From: an uncultured Bacteroidales bacterium
GTDB lineage: Bacteria > Bacteroidota > Bacteroidia > Bacteroidales > UBA932
Assembly (NCBI GenBank): GCA_900316955.1
Contig: ONEX01000004.1
Span: 62,001 to 126,000, forward strand
DNA length: 64,000 bases
Direction: 5' to 3'
Shown one piece after another: positions 1-6,332 of this stretch. The position numbers and the translations under genes were made by a program. Every line of letters begins with the position of its first letter. Within the stretch, counting starts at the first letter, position 1. Under the pieces are notes generated by a model. That model did not search any database. It was given only the letters and a program-made list of their open reading frames with translations, and was not told the DNA's origin.

Positions 1-239
1 ATCTGTCCGACGATGCTGAACAGGTCCCGGACGGAGCGGCTGAGCCGTGACAGCTCCGCGACGACCACGACGTCGCCCTCCCGCAGGGCGTCGAGCAGGC
101 GCCCGAGCTCCGGACGGTCGCTCCGCGCGCCGCTCACCTTCTCCTCGTAGATCCTCTCACACCCATCCTGCCGCAGCTGGTCGCGCTGCCGGTCCAGGCT
201 CTGATCCTGGGTTGAGACTCTGGCATATCCTATTTTCAT
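1..239 (-). CDS. Serine recombinase (resolvase/invertase family), N-terminal part, cut by window edge
   Basis: The reverse complement from the ATG at 239 reads MKIGYARVSTQDQSLDRQ and stays open to base 1. The YARVST motif carries the catalytic serine (residue 9). The later stretches (EKVSGARSDRPEL, VVAELSRLSRS, DLF) match the catalytic domain of resolvases and DNA invertases, where the conserved arginines of SRLSRS help activate the serine. Only 79 codons are visible; the rest of the catalytic domain and the C-terminal HTH lie to the left. It is the last visible gene of the mobile element and is preceded by repeats that could be its crossover region. It may resolve multimers of the element or invert a segment; it need not be the integrase. 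Confidence 0.9.
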   Translation of the reverse strand, partial: MKIGYARVSTQDQSLDRQRDQLRQDGCERIYEEKVSGARSDRPELGRLLDALREGDVVVVAELSRLSRSVRDLFSIVGQ

Positions 240-263
240 TGATTATAGTATTTTATGGGTTAT

Positions 264-353
264 TTGCGGGACATTGAATAAAACACCGGTTGCGGGACAT
301 TTTTCGTTTTGCGATATGTGGTTTTCTAGTTTAGGCTGATGTTGTCCCGCAAA
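264..353. repeat. Three copies of TTGCGGGACA, two direct and one inverted (candidate res site)
   Basis: TTGCGGGACATT occurs at 264-275 and 290-301 as direct repeats 26 bp apart. TTTGCGGGACA occurs again in inverted orientation at 353-343. They sit between the serine recombinase start and the relaxase stop, the usual place for resolvase subsites. The functional assignment is inference. Confidence 0.5.
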
Positions 354-379
354 CGGTCGTTTGATGGACACTGATTAAG

Positions 380-1876
380 TTATAGTGAGGGACCATAGTT
401 CTGCTTCTTTTCTGCCCTCTTCTTTTCGCGCTCTTCTTCCTCGCCCAGGCGGAGGCTTTCGTCGTAGATGCTTTCGCCCTTCGCTTTCGTTGTTGAAGTC
501 GCAGGGGACTGGTGGGGCCCAGAGGCGGCGACATGGGGTACGCGAATAGGCAGATTCGGTTTAGCGCTGCTAGGCGGAGCTACATCCCGTCTGACGGAAA
601 GCCTGGCCCTCCGGGACGGCATTCGTGAGTGCTTCTCCACAGTTGCCTGATGACTGTCACGGGTGAGCGTCCAGCCTTTCTTTTCCACGACTTTCTTCAG
701 CCACTTGAAGTCCGTTCCTGTCTCGCTTCCCTTCCACGCGCAGCGGGTGGCCCGGTCCAGGTAGGTCACTCCGAAAGGCTCGCCGGTCCGTGTCCAGGAA
801 AGGACGACGTAGGTGCCTTTCTTCGCCATGATGGAGCGGAACTCCTCGTAGGACTGTGCCTTTGCCGCAGCGGCGGCGGCGAGCGTCTCAAGGCGTTTCC
901 TTTGCTCCTTCCTGGCGGACATGTTCGCCTCCTCGCACCGTTCCCGGATCCTCCGGAGCATCTCAACGCCGAGCTCCGTCTCCTTCAGTATCGGGGTGAC
1001 GGGCTTGCCGTCCGGGGAGGTGCCGCTGGCTACGATCCGCTCTCCGTCACCGGCCCTCTCGATTTCCAGCAGGACGTTGTACCGCCGGAGCATGAGCCCC
1101 TGGATCTGCTCGAATGTCGAGAAATGCCACGTGATTGCATCCTCGAACGCGTCGATGATCTGCCGGGTGAGGGGCGTCGCGGAGTCCCTCTTAAAAGGAG
1201 GGACGACCTTCTTCTCCTTGTCGGCGCCGGCGGCGGGTTTCTTCTCGGATGGTTTCTTCTTCGGCTCTTCCGGCTCGGGGAAGACGACTTCCGTCTCGGT
1301 ATCCGGCTGGGCGCCCTTCCGCCTCTGCGCCTTCCTTTCCTCCTCTTTCTCCTCCTCGTTGAGCACGACCGTGAAGCCGTACTTGGGGGCCAGGCGCTTG
1401 AGATTCTGGCGAAGGACGAGCCGCTCGAAGGAATCGTTGATCTTCTTTCCGTCCTGGCCGCAGCGCGTGGACACGACGTGGTAGTGTATCCTCTCGATGT
1501 CCGTATGCTTGTATATTCGGTACGGCTGGTCCTTGTAGCCGAGACACTCCATCACGTCGTCGACGAATTGGACGACGTCCTTTTCAGACAGTTCCCGATC
1601 GGTCTCGGACGGGTTGACAGACATGTGGAAGGCCTGGTTCTTGACCTTGCCGCGCTTAGCCGTCTTCAGATTGAGAATCATCAGGCGCTCGAACTCTTCC
1701 AGGAGCGTCCCTCCTTCCGGGACGTTCCGTGTCGCGAGGACGTGGCCGTCCTCGATGCCCATGAGCTCCTCCTCGGTCTCGTGGTCGCGGACGCCGGCTT
1801 CGCCGTCCATCTTCTTCTCGTTGTACGCGACGGCGGTCATGACGTTCGGGTTTGCAGGCTGGATCTTGGCTATCAT
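380..1876 (-). CDS. Relaxase / mobilization nuclease (MobA/VirD2-type)
   Basis: A 498-residue protein with a relaxase domain in about the first 170 residues. Tyr18 (AVAYNEKK) is the likely nicking tyrosine. Motif III is clear, with His124, Asp126, His131 and His133 (HTDIERIHYHVV) forming the metal-binding triad of the PF03432 family. The rest is a lysine/arginine/glutamate-rich tail, as usual in Bacteroidota relaxases. It should nick oriT and pilot the single strand through a conjugation machine supplied by another element. It follows the MobC-like gene by 1 bp, so both are probably translated from one mRNA. No type IV secretion genes are visible, so the element looks mobilizable rather than self-transmissible. 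Confidence 0.93.
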   Translation of the reverse strand: MIAKIQPANPNVMTAVAYNEKKMDGEAGVRDHETEEELMGIEDGHVLATRNVPEGGTLLEEFERLMILNLKTAKRGKVKNQAFHMSVNPSETDRELSEKDVVQFVDDVMECLGYKDQPYRIYKHTDIERIHYHVVSTRCGQDGKKINDSFERLVLRQNLKRLAPKYGFTVVLNEEEKEEERKAQRRKGAQPDTETEVVFPEPEEPKKKPSEKKPAAGADKEKKVVPPFKRDSATPLTRQIIDAFEDAITWHFSTFEQIQGLMLRRYNVLLEIERAGDGERIVASGTSPDGKPVTPILKETELGVEMLRRIRERCEEANMSARKEQRKRLETLAAAAAAKAQSYEEFRSIMAKKGTYVVLSWTRTGEPFGVTYLDRATRCAWKGSETGTDFKWLKKVVEKKGWTLTRDSHQATVEKHSRMPSRRARLSVRRDVAPPSSAKPNLPIRVPHVAASGPHQSPATSTTKAKGESIYDESLRLGEEEEREKKRAEKKQNYGPSL

Positions 1877-1877
1877 A

Positions 1878-2588
1878 CTATTCGAATGTGTCGGGTCGGC
1901 CGATGGCCGTGTTTTCCATGTGTATCTGCGCTGCCAGGGCGTCGAGCTCCTCCTTGGTCGCGTTGTCCGGGTCGATGCTCATGTCGTCGGACTCGGTGAC
2001 GAGGAAGTCGTTCAGTCCGAGCTGGACGGCCACCTTCCGCAGGAGCGCAAAGGATGCGTTCGTCGCCTTGACGAGGGCTGCGTGCCACTTGTTCGTCGCC
2101 CTGGTCCACTTTTTCAGGTTGACGCCCTCCTCCCTGTACAGCTGGCTCATGTCCCGGTCGTATCGGGATCTGATGTAGATGTACTGGCTGGTGAGCTCCA
2201 TCAACTGGTAGCGCAGAAGCAGGGCGATGGAGTCGGGGCTTTTCGCCTTGACGAGGGCGTCGACTTTCCGGTCCGGGTCGAGACCGAACAGCTGGTGTCG
2301 AATGAATGCGCTCATGTTCGTCCAGCCATCTGCGCTCATCTGCACGCGAAGGAGGGCCCTCTCCTTGGCAGTCATCCGGACGCGGACGATGTTCTGGTTC
2401 ATCAGCTTGCTGTAGGCTTGGCGGTCCTCTTTCTGCTTCTGCCTTGTATTACCTATATTACTCATATTCATACTATTACGCAGTATTCCTATCTTACCCG
2501 TATTATCCGTATTACCTATCTTGCTTGTATTACTTGTATATACTGTATTTTTCATATTACTAAACAATACTAGCATACAAGCTGTCAT
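1878..2588 (-). CDS. MobC-like mobilization accessory protein with a tripeptide-repeat N-terminus
   Basis: A 236-residue protein directly upstream of the relaxase. Residues about 65-90 (VRMTAKERALLRVQMSADG, then a helix with AFIRHQLFG) have the ribbon-helix-helix pattern of MobC/MbeC-type relaxosome proteins that open oriT and recruit the relaxase. The start ATG at 2588 overlaps the stop of the upstream gene (ATGA), arguing for translational coupling and for this full-length start. Residues 10-48 are an oddity: 13 tripeptides of the form xNT/xNI (SNT, GNT, DNT) encoded by a perfect-register 9-bp DNA repeat. If the array is purely a DNA site, translation could instead begin at Met40 or Met42, but the coupled start is better placed. 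Confidence 0.75.
   Translation of the reverse strand: MTACMLVLFSNMKNTVYTSNTSKIGNTDNTGKIGILRNSMNMSNIGNTRQKQKEDRQAYSKLMNQNIVRVRMTAKERALLRVQMSADGWTNMSAFIRHQLFGLDPDRKVDALVKAKSPDSIALLLRYQLMELTSQYIYIRSRYDRDMSQLYREEGVNLKKWTRATNKWHAALVKATNASFALLRKVAVQLGLNDFLVTESDDMSIDPDNATKEELDALAAQIHMENTAIGRPDTFE
2446..2562. repeat. Array of 13 tandem 9-bp degenerate repeats, consensus GTATTACYY
   Basis: Cutting the + strand from 2446 into 9-mers gives exactly 13 units without a gap: GTATTACCT, ATATTACTC, ATATTCATA, CTATTACGC, AGTATTCCT, ATCTTACCC, GTATTATCC, GTATTACCT, ATCTTGCTT, GTATTACTT, GTATATACT, GTATTTTTC, ATATTACTA. The array lies inside the 5' end of the mobC-like gene. Tandem short repeats next to a ParA/ribbon-helix-helix pair are typical centromere/operator sites; binding by the neighbouring RHH protein is inferred. 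Confidence 0.85.
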
Positions 2589-2926
2589 TGCCCCGGAATG
2601 GACTGCCGGTCCTCGGTTGGAATGGTGTCCAGGAACATGGTCAGGGCCTCGGCCATCACGTCTTGGATCTTCTTTCGACGCCAGTAGGCGACGCTTTCCA
2701 CTTGCCGGACGAGATCGAGGGGCAGTTTGTAGGTTTTGACAATCAAAGAGGGGACCTCGATATTACCCTGCTTTCTTGACTTGGCGGCCTTACCGGTCAA
2801 TTTCTTATTACCCGTATTAGTTTTCTTTCTCGTATTACTCTTTAATACATTTTGGTGCTCCATGACGAAAGGGAGGGGCGCGGTCAAGGCATCGTATCCA
2901 TAATTGGGCATGGGGTGGGTTTTCAT
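2585..2926 (-). CDS. Ribbon-helix-helix DNA-binding protein, likely ParG/ParB-type partner of ParA
   Basis: A 113-residue basic protein directly downstream of ParA (4 bp gap). Residues about 60-103 (LIVKTYKLPLDLVRQVESVAYWRRKKIQDVMAEALTMFL shape) fit a ribbon-helix-helix fold: a short beta strand followed by two helices. The first ~58 residues are basic and low in complexity, as in the flexible tails of ParG-like proteins that stimulate the ParA ATPase. Its 5' coding region also contains copies of the 9-bp repeat (SNT, TNT tripeptides). It probably binds the repeat arrays, links the element to ParA for segregation and autoregulates the operon. The role is inferred from fold and position. Confidence 0.72.
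   Translation of the reverse strand: MKTHPMPNYGYDALTAPLPFVMEHQNVLKSNTRKKTNTGNKKLTGKAAKSRKQGNIEVPSLIVKTYKLPLDLVRQVESVAYWRRKKIQDVMAEALTMFLDTIPTEDRQSIPGQ
2760..2849. repeat. Second, smaller cluster of the 9-bp GTATTACYY repeat
   Basis: TTATTACCC, GTATTAGTT, TTCTTTCTC, GTATTACTC and TTTAATACA run in 9-bp register at 2805-2849, and an isolated ATATTACCC lies at 2760-2768. They lie inside the gene for the RHH protein and encode the same kind of xNT tripeptides as the large array 200 bp away. Confidence 0.65.
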
Positions 2927-2930
2927 GGGT

Positions 2931-3728
2931 CTATAATGGTCTAGTTATCAGTTCTTGAATGAAGCGATCGTAATCGAGAGCGCCGTTAGATCTAGGCGAA
3001 TATGAGAAGATATCCTGACGCGCGAGGACGGCGTTGTACAGCGGTCTTGAATGGCGAATCCGTGTCCTAAAAACGAAGTCAGGCGCCCACCGCCGGAGGA
3101 TATCCTCGCCTTTCTGGTGCCCGGGAGAACCTGTATCGCAATCAGTAATCAGGATCCCACCAAGGCGGAGAGAGGGATTGGCGTCCTTTTTTACTGCCCA
3201 CATCATTTGGACGAATTGTTGTGCGCCGTGCACACTGAATGGCTCAGGATTCGTGACGATTACAACGCTGGTAGCGGCATAGAGGGCATTCATCATCGTT
3301 ACGTTGTCCGACGGTGGGCAGTCGATGAGGATGTAGTCATATTTGTGGCGGATTGGGGCAAGCAGACGAGCAAGGAGTCCTCTGCAGTCTTTCACAGCCT
3401 TCCCTTCCATGGAGGCTCTGACCATGTCGGAAACCAACTTCATACCTATGCCGAACATCTGGTGGGACGCAGGGACTAAGTCGAGATTCTCGCGAATCTG
3501 GGTGATTGGCAGTGGTCTTGATTCGTCAATTAGGCACGAATACAGAGTCTTCTCCGGCTCTTGCGGCAGAAAAGCCAGCGTGAGGTTCGTCTGTTGGTCG
3601 GCATCTACCATGAGGACGCGCTTCCCTCGAATGGCGAGTCCGGCGCCGGTGTTGACGCAGGTAGTAGTTTTGCCTCCGCCGCCCTTGTCGACGGCAAAAG
3701 CTAGGATAGGAGTAGTTTTCGATGTCAT
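2931..3728 (-). CDS. parA: ParA-family partition ATPase
   Basis: 265 residues from the ATG at 3728. The deviant Walker A motif DKGGGGKTTT (residues 14-23) carries the signature lysine of the ParA/MinD family. Further marks are VLMVDADQQ (switch/A' region) and YDYILIDCPPS (Walker B). It should move or position the element's DNA through ATP-dependent, nonspecific nucleoid binding together with the RHH partner downstream. The frame is open further upstream to 3794, but that extension overlaps the preceding gene, whereas 3728 lies 4 bp after that gene's stop, so 3728 is preferred. It belongs to the minus-strand operon rep-unknown-parA-RHH-mobC-mobA. Confidence 0.92.
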   Translation of the reverse strand: MTSKTTPILAFAVDKGGGGKTTTCVNTGAGLAIRGKRVLMVDADQQTNLTLAFLPQEPEKTLYSCLIDESRPLPITQIRENLDLVPASHQMFGIGMKLVSDMVRASMEGKAVKDCRGLLARLLAPIRHKYDYILIDCPPSDNVTMMNALYAATSVVIVTNPEPFSVHGAQQFVQMMWAVKKDANPSLRLGGILITDCDTGSPGHQKGEDILRRWAPDFVFRTRIRHSRPLYNAVLARQDIFSYSPRSNGALDYDRFIQELITRPL

Positions 3729-3732
3729 GTGC

Positions 3733-4311
3733 CTATGCTTTGGTTTTTTGACGTTTCGTCTTGAAAATGTATTCCGGCCCCCAGGTCGGGACAAAGTCGC
3801 CGCTGGCCTTCATCCGCTCGATTTCGTCATGGAGAAGCTTCAACGCTTCGCGGTCGCGGTGTTCTTCCTTGATGCGGCGCTTGAGGATGAGTGCTTTCGC
3901 TTCGAGGCGTTTCTGGTGGTCTAGGTAGGATCGGATGAATCCAGTCACCGTAGTGTAAGTGATGCCATAAAAATCACCGAATTCTCTCGTTGCGCCCTTC
4001 AGGAGGGCGTCGGTGATTTCTATTGGCGTAAGCCACTTCATTCTCGGGTCGGCCATGACCGCCCGGTCCACCATGGCGGTCATGATGGCGAGGTCTGCCT
4101 CATTCTCGACCTTCTTCTGTGTAATGTAAATCAATAGTTGGATCTGCCCAAGCAACCACTGTGCTCGATCGGTTCCTGGTAGCTCACAGTACCTTTGGAC
4201 GCGATGGTCTGAGATGACATTGGCGAGCTGTTCGGGGGTCTCTATGTCATTGCACCCCTGGATCGTCTGCAGGGCCTGAGCCTGCTCTTTGGTTGTTATC
4301 TGTTGTTCCAT
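3733..4311 (-). CDS. Unrecognised protein of the replication/partition operon
   Basis: A 192-residue soluble protein that I cannot assign. It has no signal peptide, membrane segment or P-loop. The stretch from about residue 95 (TPIEITDALLKGATREFGDFYGITYTTVTGFIRSYLDHQKR) resembles segments of hypothetical proteins found beside replication genes in Bacteroidota phages and plasmids. The following 50 residues are highly charged and helical (RLEAKALILKRRIKEEHRDREALKLL), probably a coiled coil. Its start overlaps the end of the rep-like gene by 65 bp and its stop lies 4 bp before parA, so it is co-translated with them. A role in replication control or helicase loading is possible but only inferred from position. 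Confidence 0.8.
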   Translation of the reverse strand: MEQQITTKEQAQALQTIQGCNDIETPEQLANVISDHRVQRYCELPGTDRAQWLLGQIQLLIYITQKKVENEADLAIMTAMVDRAVMADPRMKWLTPIEITDALLKGATREFGDFYGITYTTVTGFIRSYLDHQKRLEAKALILKRRIKEEHRDREALKLLHDEIERMKASGDFVPTWGPEYIFKTKRQKTKA

Positions 4312-5209
4312 ATAACTTGCCTAGTATTTGTAGTGCTTTCAGTGATTTGTCTTCGAATTGTTTGAGTCTTGAGGTGTCTTCAAGCGTAGCTGAAGTTGGT
4401 GCCGCAGCTGGAGGATGTTCGCGCTCCATCCAAGCACGGACCCTCACCGCGAGGTTGAAGAACTCGTCTCCCTCAGCTCGGATCATGGATGGAATACGAT
4501 TGGAAGGCGAACACCAGAAGTCTAAAAACCGCTCCTGGGCATTCACGTCCATGTGGAATTCTGCCGCCACAACTGCGAGGTTTTTCGACAGGTGCCACCG
4601 CTTGATTTGAACGATTATTTCCGGGTCTCCCTTCGCCTCAGCCCTCTCCACGGAGGACAGAATGAACGGATTTGGGAAGGGGGGAGGGGGTTGGGCATTC
4701 GTGCTCGCGCGTCCGTTGCACGCGCTCATTACGCTCGCGCACGTGCTCGTATGTATGCCCGCGCTAGGTCGCGTCCTGGTTTTTTCGGGGGGGGACATAG
4801 GGGGGGTGAGAGAGTAAGGAGGGGGTGTGGGGGAACCTCCGAGAGAGGTGGGGGATAGGGGGGATTCTTTTGGAAACGTTTCGCGAAATGTTTCGGAATC
4901 GTTCTGGATATCTATGCAATTGCTTGAGAGAATGCGAATTATGTGTTTCGTCTTGCGCCCGTGAAAAATCCCAATGAAACGTTTCACGACACAATTCGCC
5001 TCGAGGTCGTCGATAAATCGGATAACCCTAGTGACGGACCACTTCCATCGATACGCTAGTTCCCTGTACGAGACCGTGACATCCCCGTCCTCGGCGAGTA
5101 GCAGAAGGTCTATCCGGGCCATGGGCCGGCTGAACTGGACAGATAGCCAGTCAGGATCATGGAGTAGTTCTACTGGTACAAGGATTTTTTTTGGGGACGA
5201 AGTAGGCAT
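4247..5209 (-). CDS. Winged-helix replication-type protein (probable Rep/replisome organizer)
   Basis: 320 residues from the ATG at 5209. Residues 1-100 (KILVPVELLHDPDWLSVQFSRPMARIDLLLLAEDG, then VSYRELAYRWKWSVTRVIRFIDDLEANCVVKR) look like the winged-helix domain of phage or plasmid replisome organizers. A long Pro/Ser/Thr-rich linker follows (about 120-185), then a C-terminal region with a tryptophan-rich helix (AQERFLDFWCSPSNRIPS) and a DnaD-like charge pattern. The frame is open to 5386, but that extension would overlap the upstream HTH gene and the antisense-RNA region, so 5209 is chosen. The linker is encoded by a guanine-run tract on the other strand. Replication initiation is the best inference; a transcription regulator is the alternative. 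Confidence 0.68.
   Translation of the reverse strand: MPTSSPKKILVPVELLHDPDWLSVQFSRPMARIDLLLLAEDGDVTVSYRELAYRWKWSVTRVIRFIDDLEANCVVKRFIGIFHGRKTKHIIRILSSNCIDIQNDSETFRETFPKESPLSPTSLGGSPTPPPYSLTPPMSPPEKTRTRPSAGIHTSTCASVMSACNGRASTNAQPPPPFPNPFILSSVERAEAKGDPEIIVQIKRWHLSKNLAVVAAEFHMDVNAQERFLDFWCSPSNRIPSMIRAEGDEFFNLAVRVRAWMEREHPPAAAPTSATLEDTSRLKQFEDKSLKALQILGKLYGTTDNNQRAGSGPADDPGVQ
4787..4863 (+). repeat. Guanine-run tract with G-quadruplex potential
   Basis: The + strand carries eight consecutive Gs, then a run of seven, five, five, five and six Gs within 77 bp. It codes, on the minus strand, for the proline-rich linker of the rep-like protein. The number and closeness of runs would allow several intramolecular quadruplexes on the + strand. 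Confidence 0.7.
4873..4985. repeat. Three copies of the palindrome GAAAYGTTTC inside the rep-like gene
   Basis: GAAACGTTTC occurs at 4873-4882 and 4976-4985, and GAAATGTTTC at 4885-4894. They lie right beside the G-run tract. They may be protein-binding sites of an origin; that is inference. Confidence 0.45.
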
Positions 5210-5210
5210 G

Positions 5211-5243
5211 TGTTGCAGATTTCGCGTGAAATGCCTACCTTTG
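5211..5243 (+). promoter_or_regulatory. Bacteroidota-type promoter pointing against the rep operon
   Basis: TGTTGC (5211-5216), 19 bp, then TACCTTTG (5236-5243), a full match to TAnnTTTG. No protein gene lies downstream on this strand before a terminator 55-65 bp later. Confidence 0.6.
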
Positions 5244-5249
5244 CTGCAG

Positions 5250-5308
5250 AACAAAATCCTCCGCCAAGAAGATTTACCGTCTGCCTGCAAAGGTTGGCGG
5301 TTTTTTTT
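5250..5308 (+). ncRNA. Candidate antisense (counter-transcribed) RNA over the rep leader
   Basis: A -7 box at 5236-5243 would start an RNA near 5250. A hairpin CCGCCAA (5261-5267) / TTGGCGG (5294-5300) followed by eight Ts (5301-5308) would end it, giving about 59 nt. The RNA lies wholly in the 98-bp gap between the HTH and rep genes, on the strand opposite to the rep mRNA. In plasmids this is the classic place for copy-number antisense RNAs. A second inverted repeat (CCTTTGC at 5239-5245 with GCAAAGG at 5287-5293) interlocks with the first, so the rep mRNA leader could switch between two exclusive folds. No family match is claimed; the assignment rests on layout. Confidence 0.55.
5261..5308 (+). 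terminator. Intrinsic terminator of the candidate antisense RNA
   Basis: A 7-bp GC-rich stem CCGCCAA/TTGGCGG with a 26-nt loop, followed directly by T8, oriented on the + strand. Confidence 0.7.
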
Positions 5309-5531
5309 ACATTTGCGCTCGCCACGCGCGGAGGATTTCGGCTCCGGTCCAGTATCGGCGACCGTTGAGCCTTTTTCGTTTCGCACGAAGCAGTCCCTTC
5401 TCTGTCCATTTTATGACGCAACTGGTCGAGACTTTGAGCGCTTTAGCCGCTTCGCGCAGTTCATATTGAGCGGTTTCAACGACTTGGGGTTCAGTTTGAG
5501 TCATTTTTTTGTATATTTGTTCGTTTGACAT
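5307..5531 (-). CDS. Small HTH protein (MerR/excisionase-like)
   Basis: A 74-residue protein. Residues about 22-72 (YELREAAKALKVSTSCVIKWTEKGLLRAKRKRLNGRRYWTGAEILRAW) have the winged-helix pattern of the HTH_17/MerR-like superfamily, which includes excisionases: helix-turn-helix with a conserved W, then a basic wing containing the RRY. It is the first gene of the minus-strand operon and lies divergent to the XRE repressor, an arrangement like cro/xis genes facing a cI gene. It may act as directionality factor or as regulator of rep and mob expression. The stop codon falls inside the T-run of the opposing terminator. Confidence 0.78.
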   Translation of the reverse strand: MSNEQIYKKMTQTEPQVVETAQYELREAAKALKVSTSCVIKWTEKGLLRAKRKRLNGRRYWTGAEILRAWRAQM

Positions 5532-5563
5532 TAGCTACGGGGTGTTTACTATCGTTACTGCAA

Positions 5564-5624
5564 ACATCTGCTTGCAAATGTACTAACCTTTTTTAGAAAA
5601 GCAAGTATTTTTTTTCACATCTGC
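5564..5624. promoter_or_regulatory. Candidate operator in the divergent repressor/HTH region
   Basis: ACATCTGC (5564-5571) and GCAAATGT (5574-5581) form an 18-bp imperfect palindrome, and ACATCTGC recurs at 5617-5624, 9 bp before the XRE start. Repeated half-sites between a divergent repressor pair fit an autoregulatory switch. Confidence 0.5.
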
Positions 5625-5632
5625 GTAAAATA

Positions 5633-6220
5633 ATGCCCAAAATCGCACGAAACTCACTCGTGAATCTGACGGCTTTTCGGCAGAGGAACGGGATTTTACA
5701 GAAAGACCTGGCGGATTATTTAGGTGTTTCTAGAGGCTACATCTCTCTGGTAGAGAGTGGACGATCGAATCTTTCGCCTGAGAATATTGGAAAGCTTTTT
5801 GCGAACCCTTACCACTGGAATGACGAAGATCTAGTTCCAGCATTTACCCGTCTTTGTCAGGTTCAGGATTACCTTTGTATAACGAAATACGGGCAACGAG
5901 AGGATTCAGAGATATCTGACCTTATCCCACCCGACGGAACTGTTGAGGCAATCAAATACGGTTACATCGATATTCCGGTGGATTTGGTGGATAAATGGTG
6001 TGCTGATTCTCCTGAGTTAAACAGAGAATGGTTGCTTACGGGAAAGGGGGAAATGATTACTGAGGGAACAACAAAAGTTCCTTCCCAGATAGAAGTATTG
6101 CAAGCAAAGATTGACAAGTTAGAAGCAGCCATCGAGGAATACAAGACTACTGTCGAGCGATTGGTGGGCTCTCTCTCGAAGCAGATAACAGAGGCTCTCC
6201 AGGTAATGAGCAATAAGTGA
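5633..6220 (+). CDS. XRE-family phage-type repressor
   Basis: A 195-residue protein. Residues 11-60 (NLTAFRQRNGILQKDLADYLGVSRGYISLVESGRSNLSPENIGKL) are a clear HTH_3 domain. Residues about 115-145 (DIPVDLVDKWCADSPELNREWLLTGKGEM) match the NxEWLLTGxGxM motif common in Bacteroidota CI-like repressors. Residues 150-190 are a heptad-patterned coiled coil (IEVLQAKIDKLEAAIEEYKTTVERLV), presumably for oligomerization. It faces the HTH/rep operon across 101 bp with repeated half-sites and probably keeps the element quiescent. It is the last gene before the tRNA-like junction. Confidence 0.88.
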   Translation: MPKIARNSLVNLTAFRQRNGILQKDLADYLGVSRGYISLVESGRSNLSPENIGKLFANPYHWNDEDLVPAFTRLCQVQDYLCITKYGQREDSEISDLIPPDGTVEAIKYGYIDIPVDLVDKWCADSPELNREWLLTGKGEMITEGTTKVPSQIEVLQAKIDKLEAAIEEYKTTVERLVGSLSKQITEALQVMSNK

Positions 6221-6277
6221 GTAAACTTTTTCGACAATCGTAATGTGCTGAAATACAGCGAGTTACTAATAAGTTCC

Positions 6278-6325
6278 ATAGCCTTCTAAGCTGTGGGTCT
6301 TGGGTTCGAATCCCAACGGAATCAC
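6278..6325 (+). other. 3' half of a tRNA-Arg(UCU)-like gene, probable attachment-site remnant
   Basis: The sequence contains an anticodon arm (ATAGC, loop CTTCTAA, GCTGT; anticodon TCT), a perfect T arm (TTGGG, TTCGAAT, CCCAA) and a 3' acceptor strand CGGAATC followed by ACC. No matching 5' acceptor (GATTCCG) or D arm exists upstream. A 3' half followed by a terminator is what remains at the distal end of an element integrated into a tRNA gene. The intact tRNA copy would then lie left of the window. This fixes the likely right boundary of the element. Confidence 0.8.
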
Positions 6326-6332
6326 CTTATAG

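Noticed and set aside
2446..2562. CRISPR or coding-only explanation for the 9-bp array
   Set aside because: No spacers exist, so not CRISPR. A purely coding origin is less likely because the same 9-mer recurs in the neighbouring gene beside a DNA-binding partition pair.
3729..3794. N-terminal extension of ParA to 3794
   Set aside because: It overlaps the upstream gene and adds a non-family basic segment; the ATG at 3728 places Walker A at the normal position.
5210..5386. N-terminal extension of the rep-like protein to 5386
   Set aside because: It overlaps the HTH gene and the antisense RNA unit, and the added residues are low-complexity shadow sequence.
1..6325. Self-transmissible ICE
   Set aside because: Only relaxase and accessory genes are visible; no VirB4/TraG-type or other T4SS genes lie in the window.
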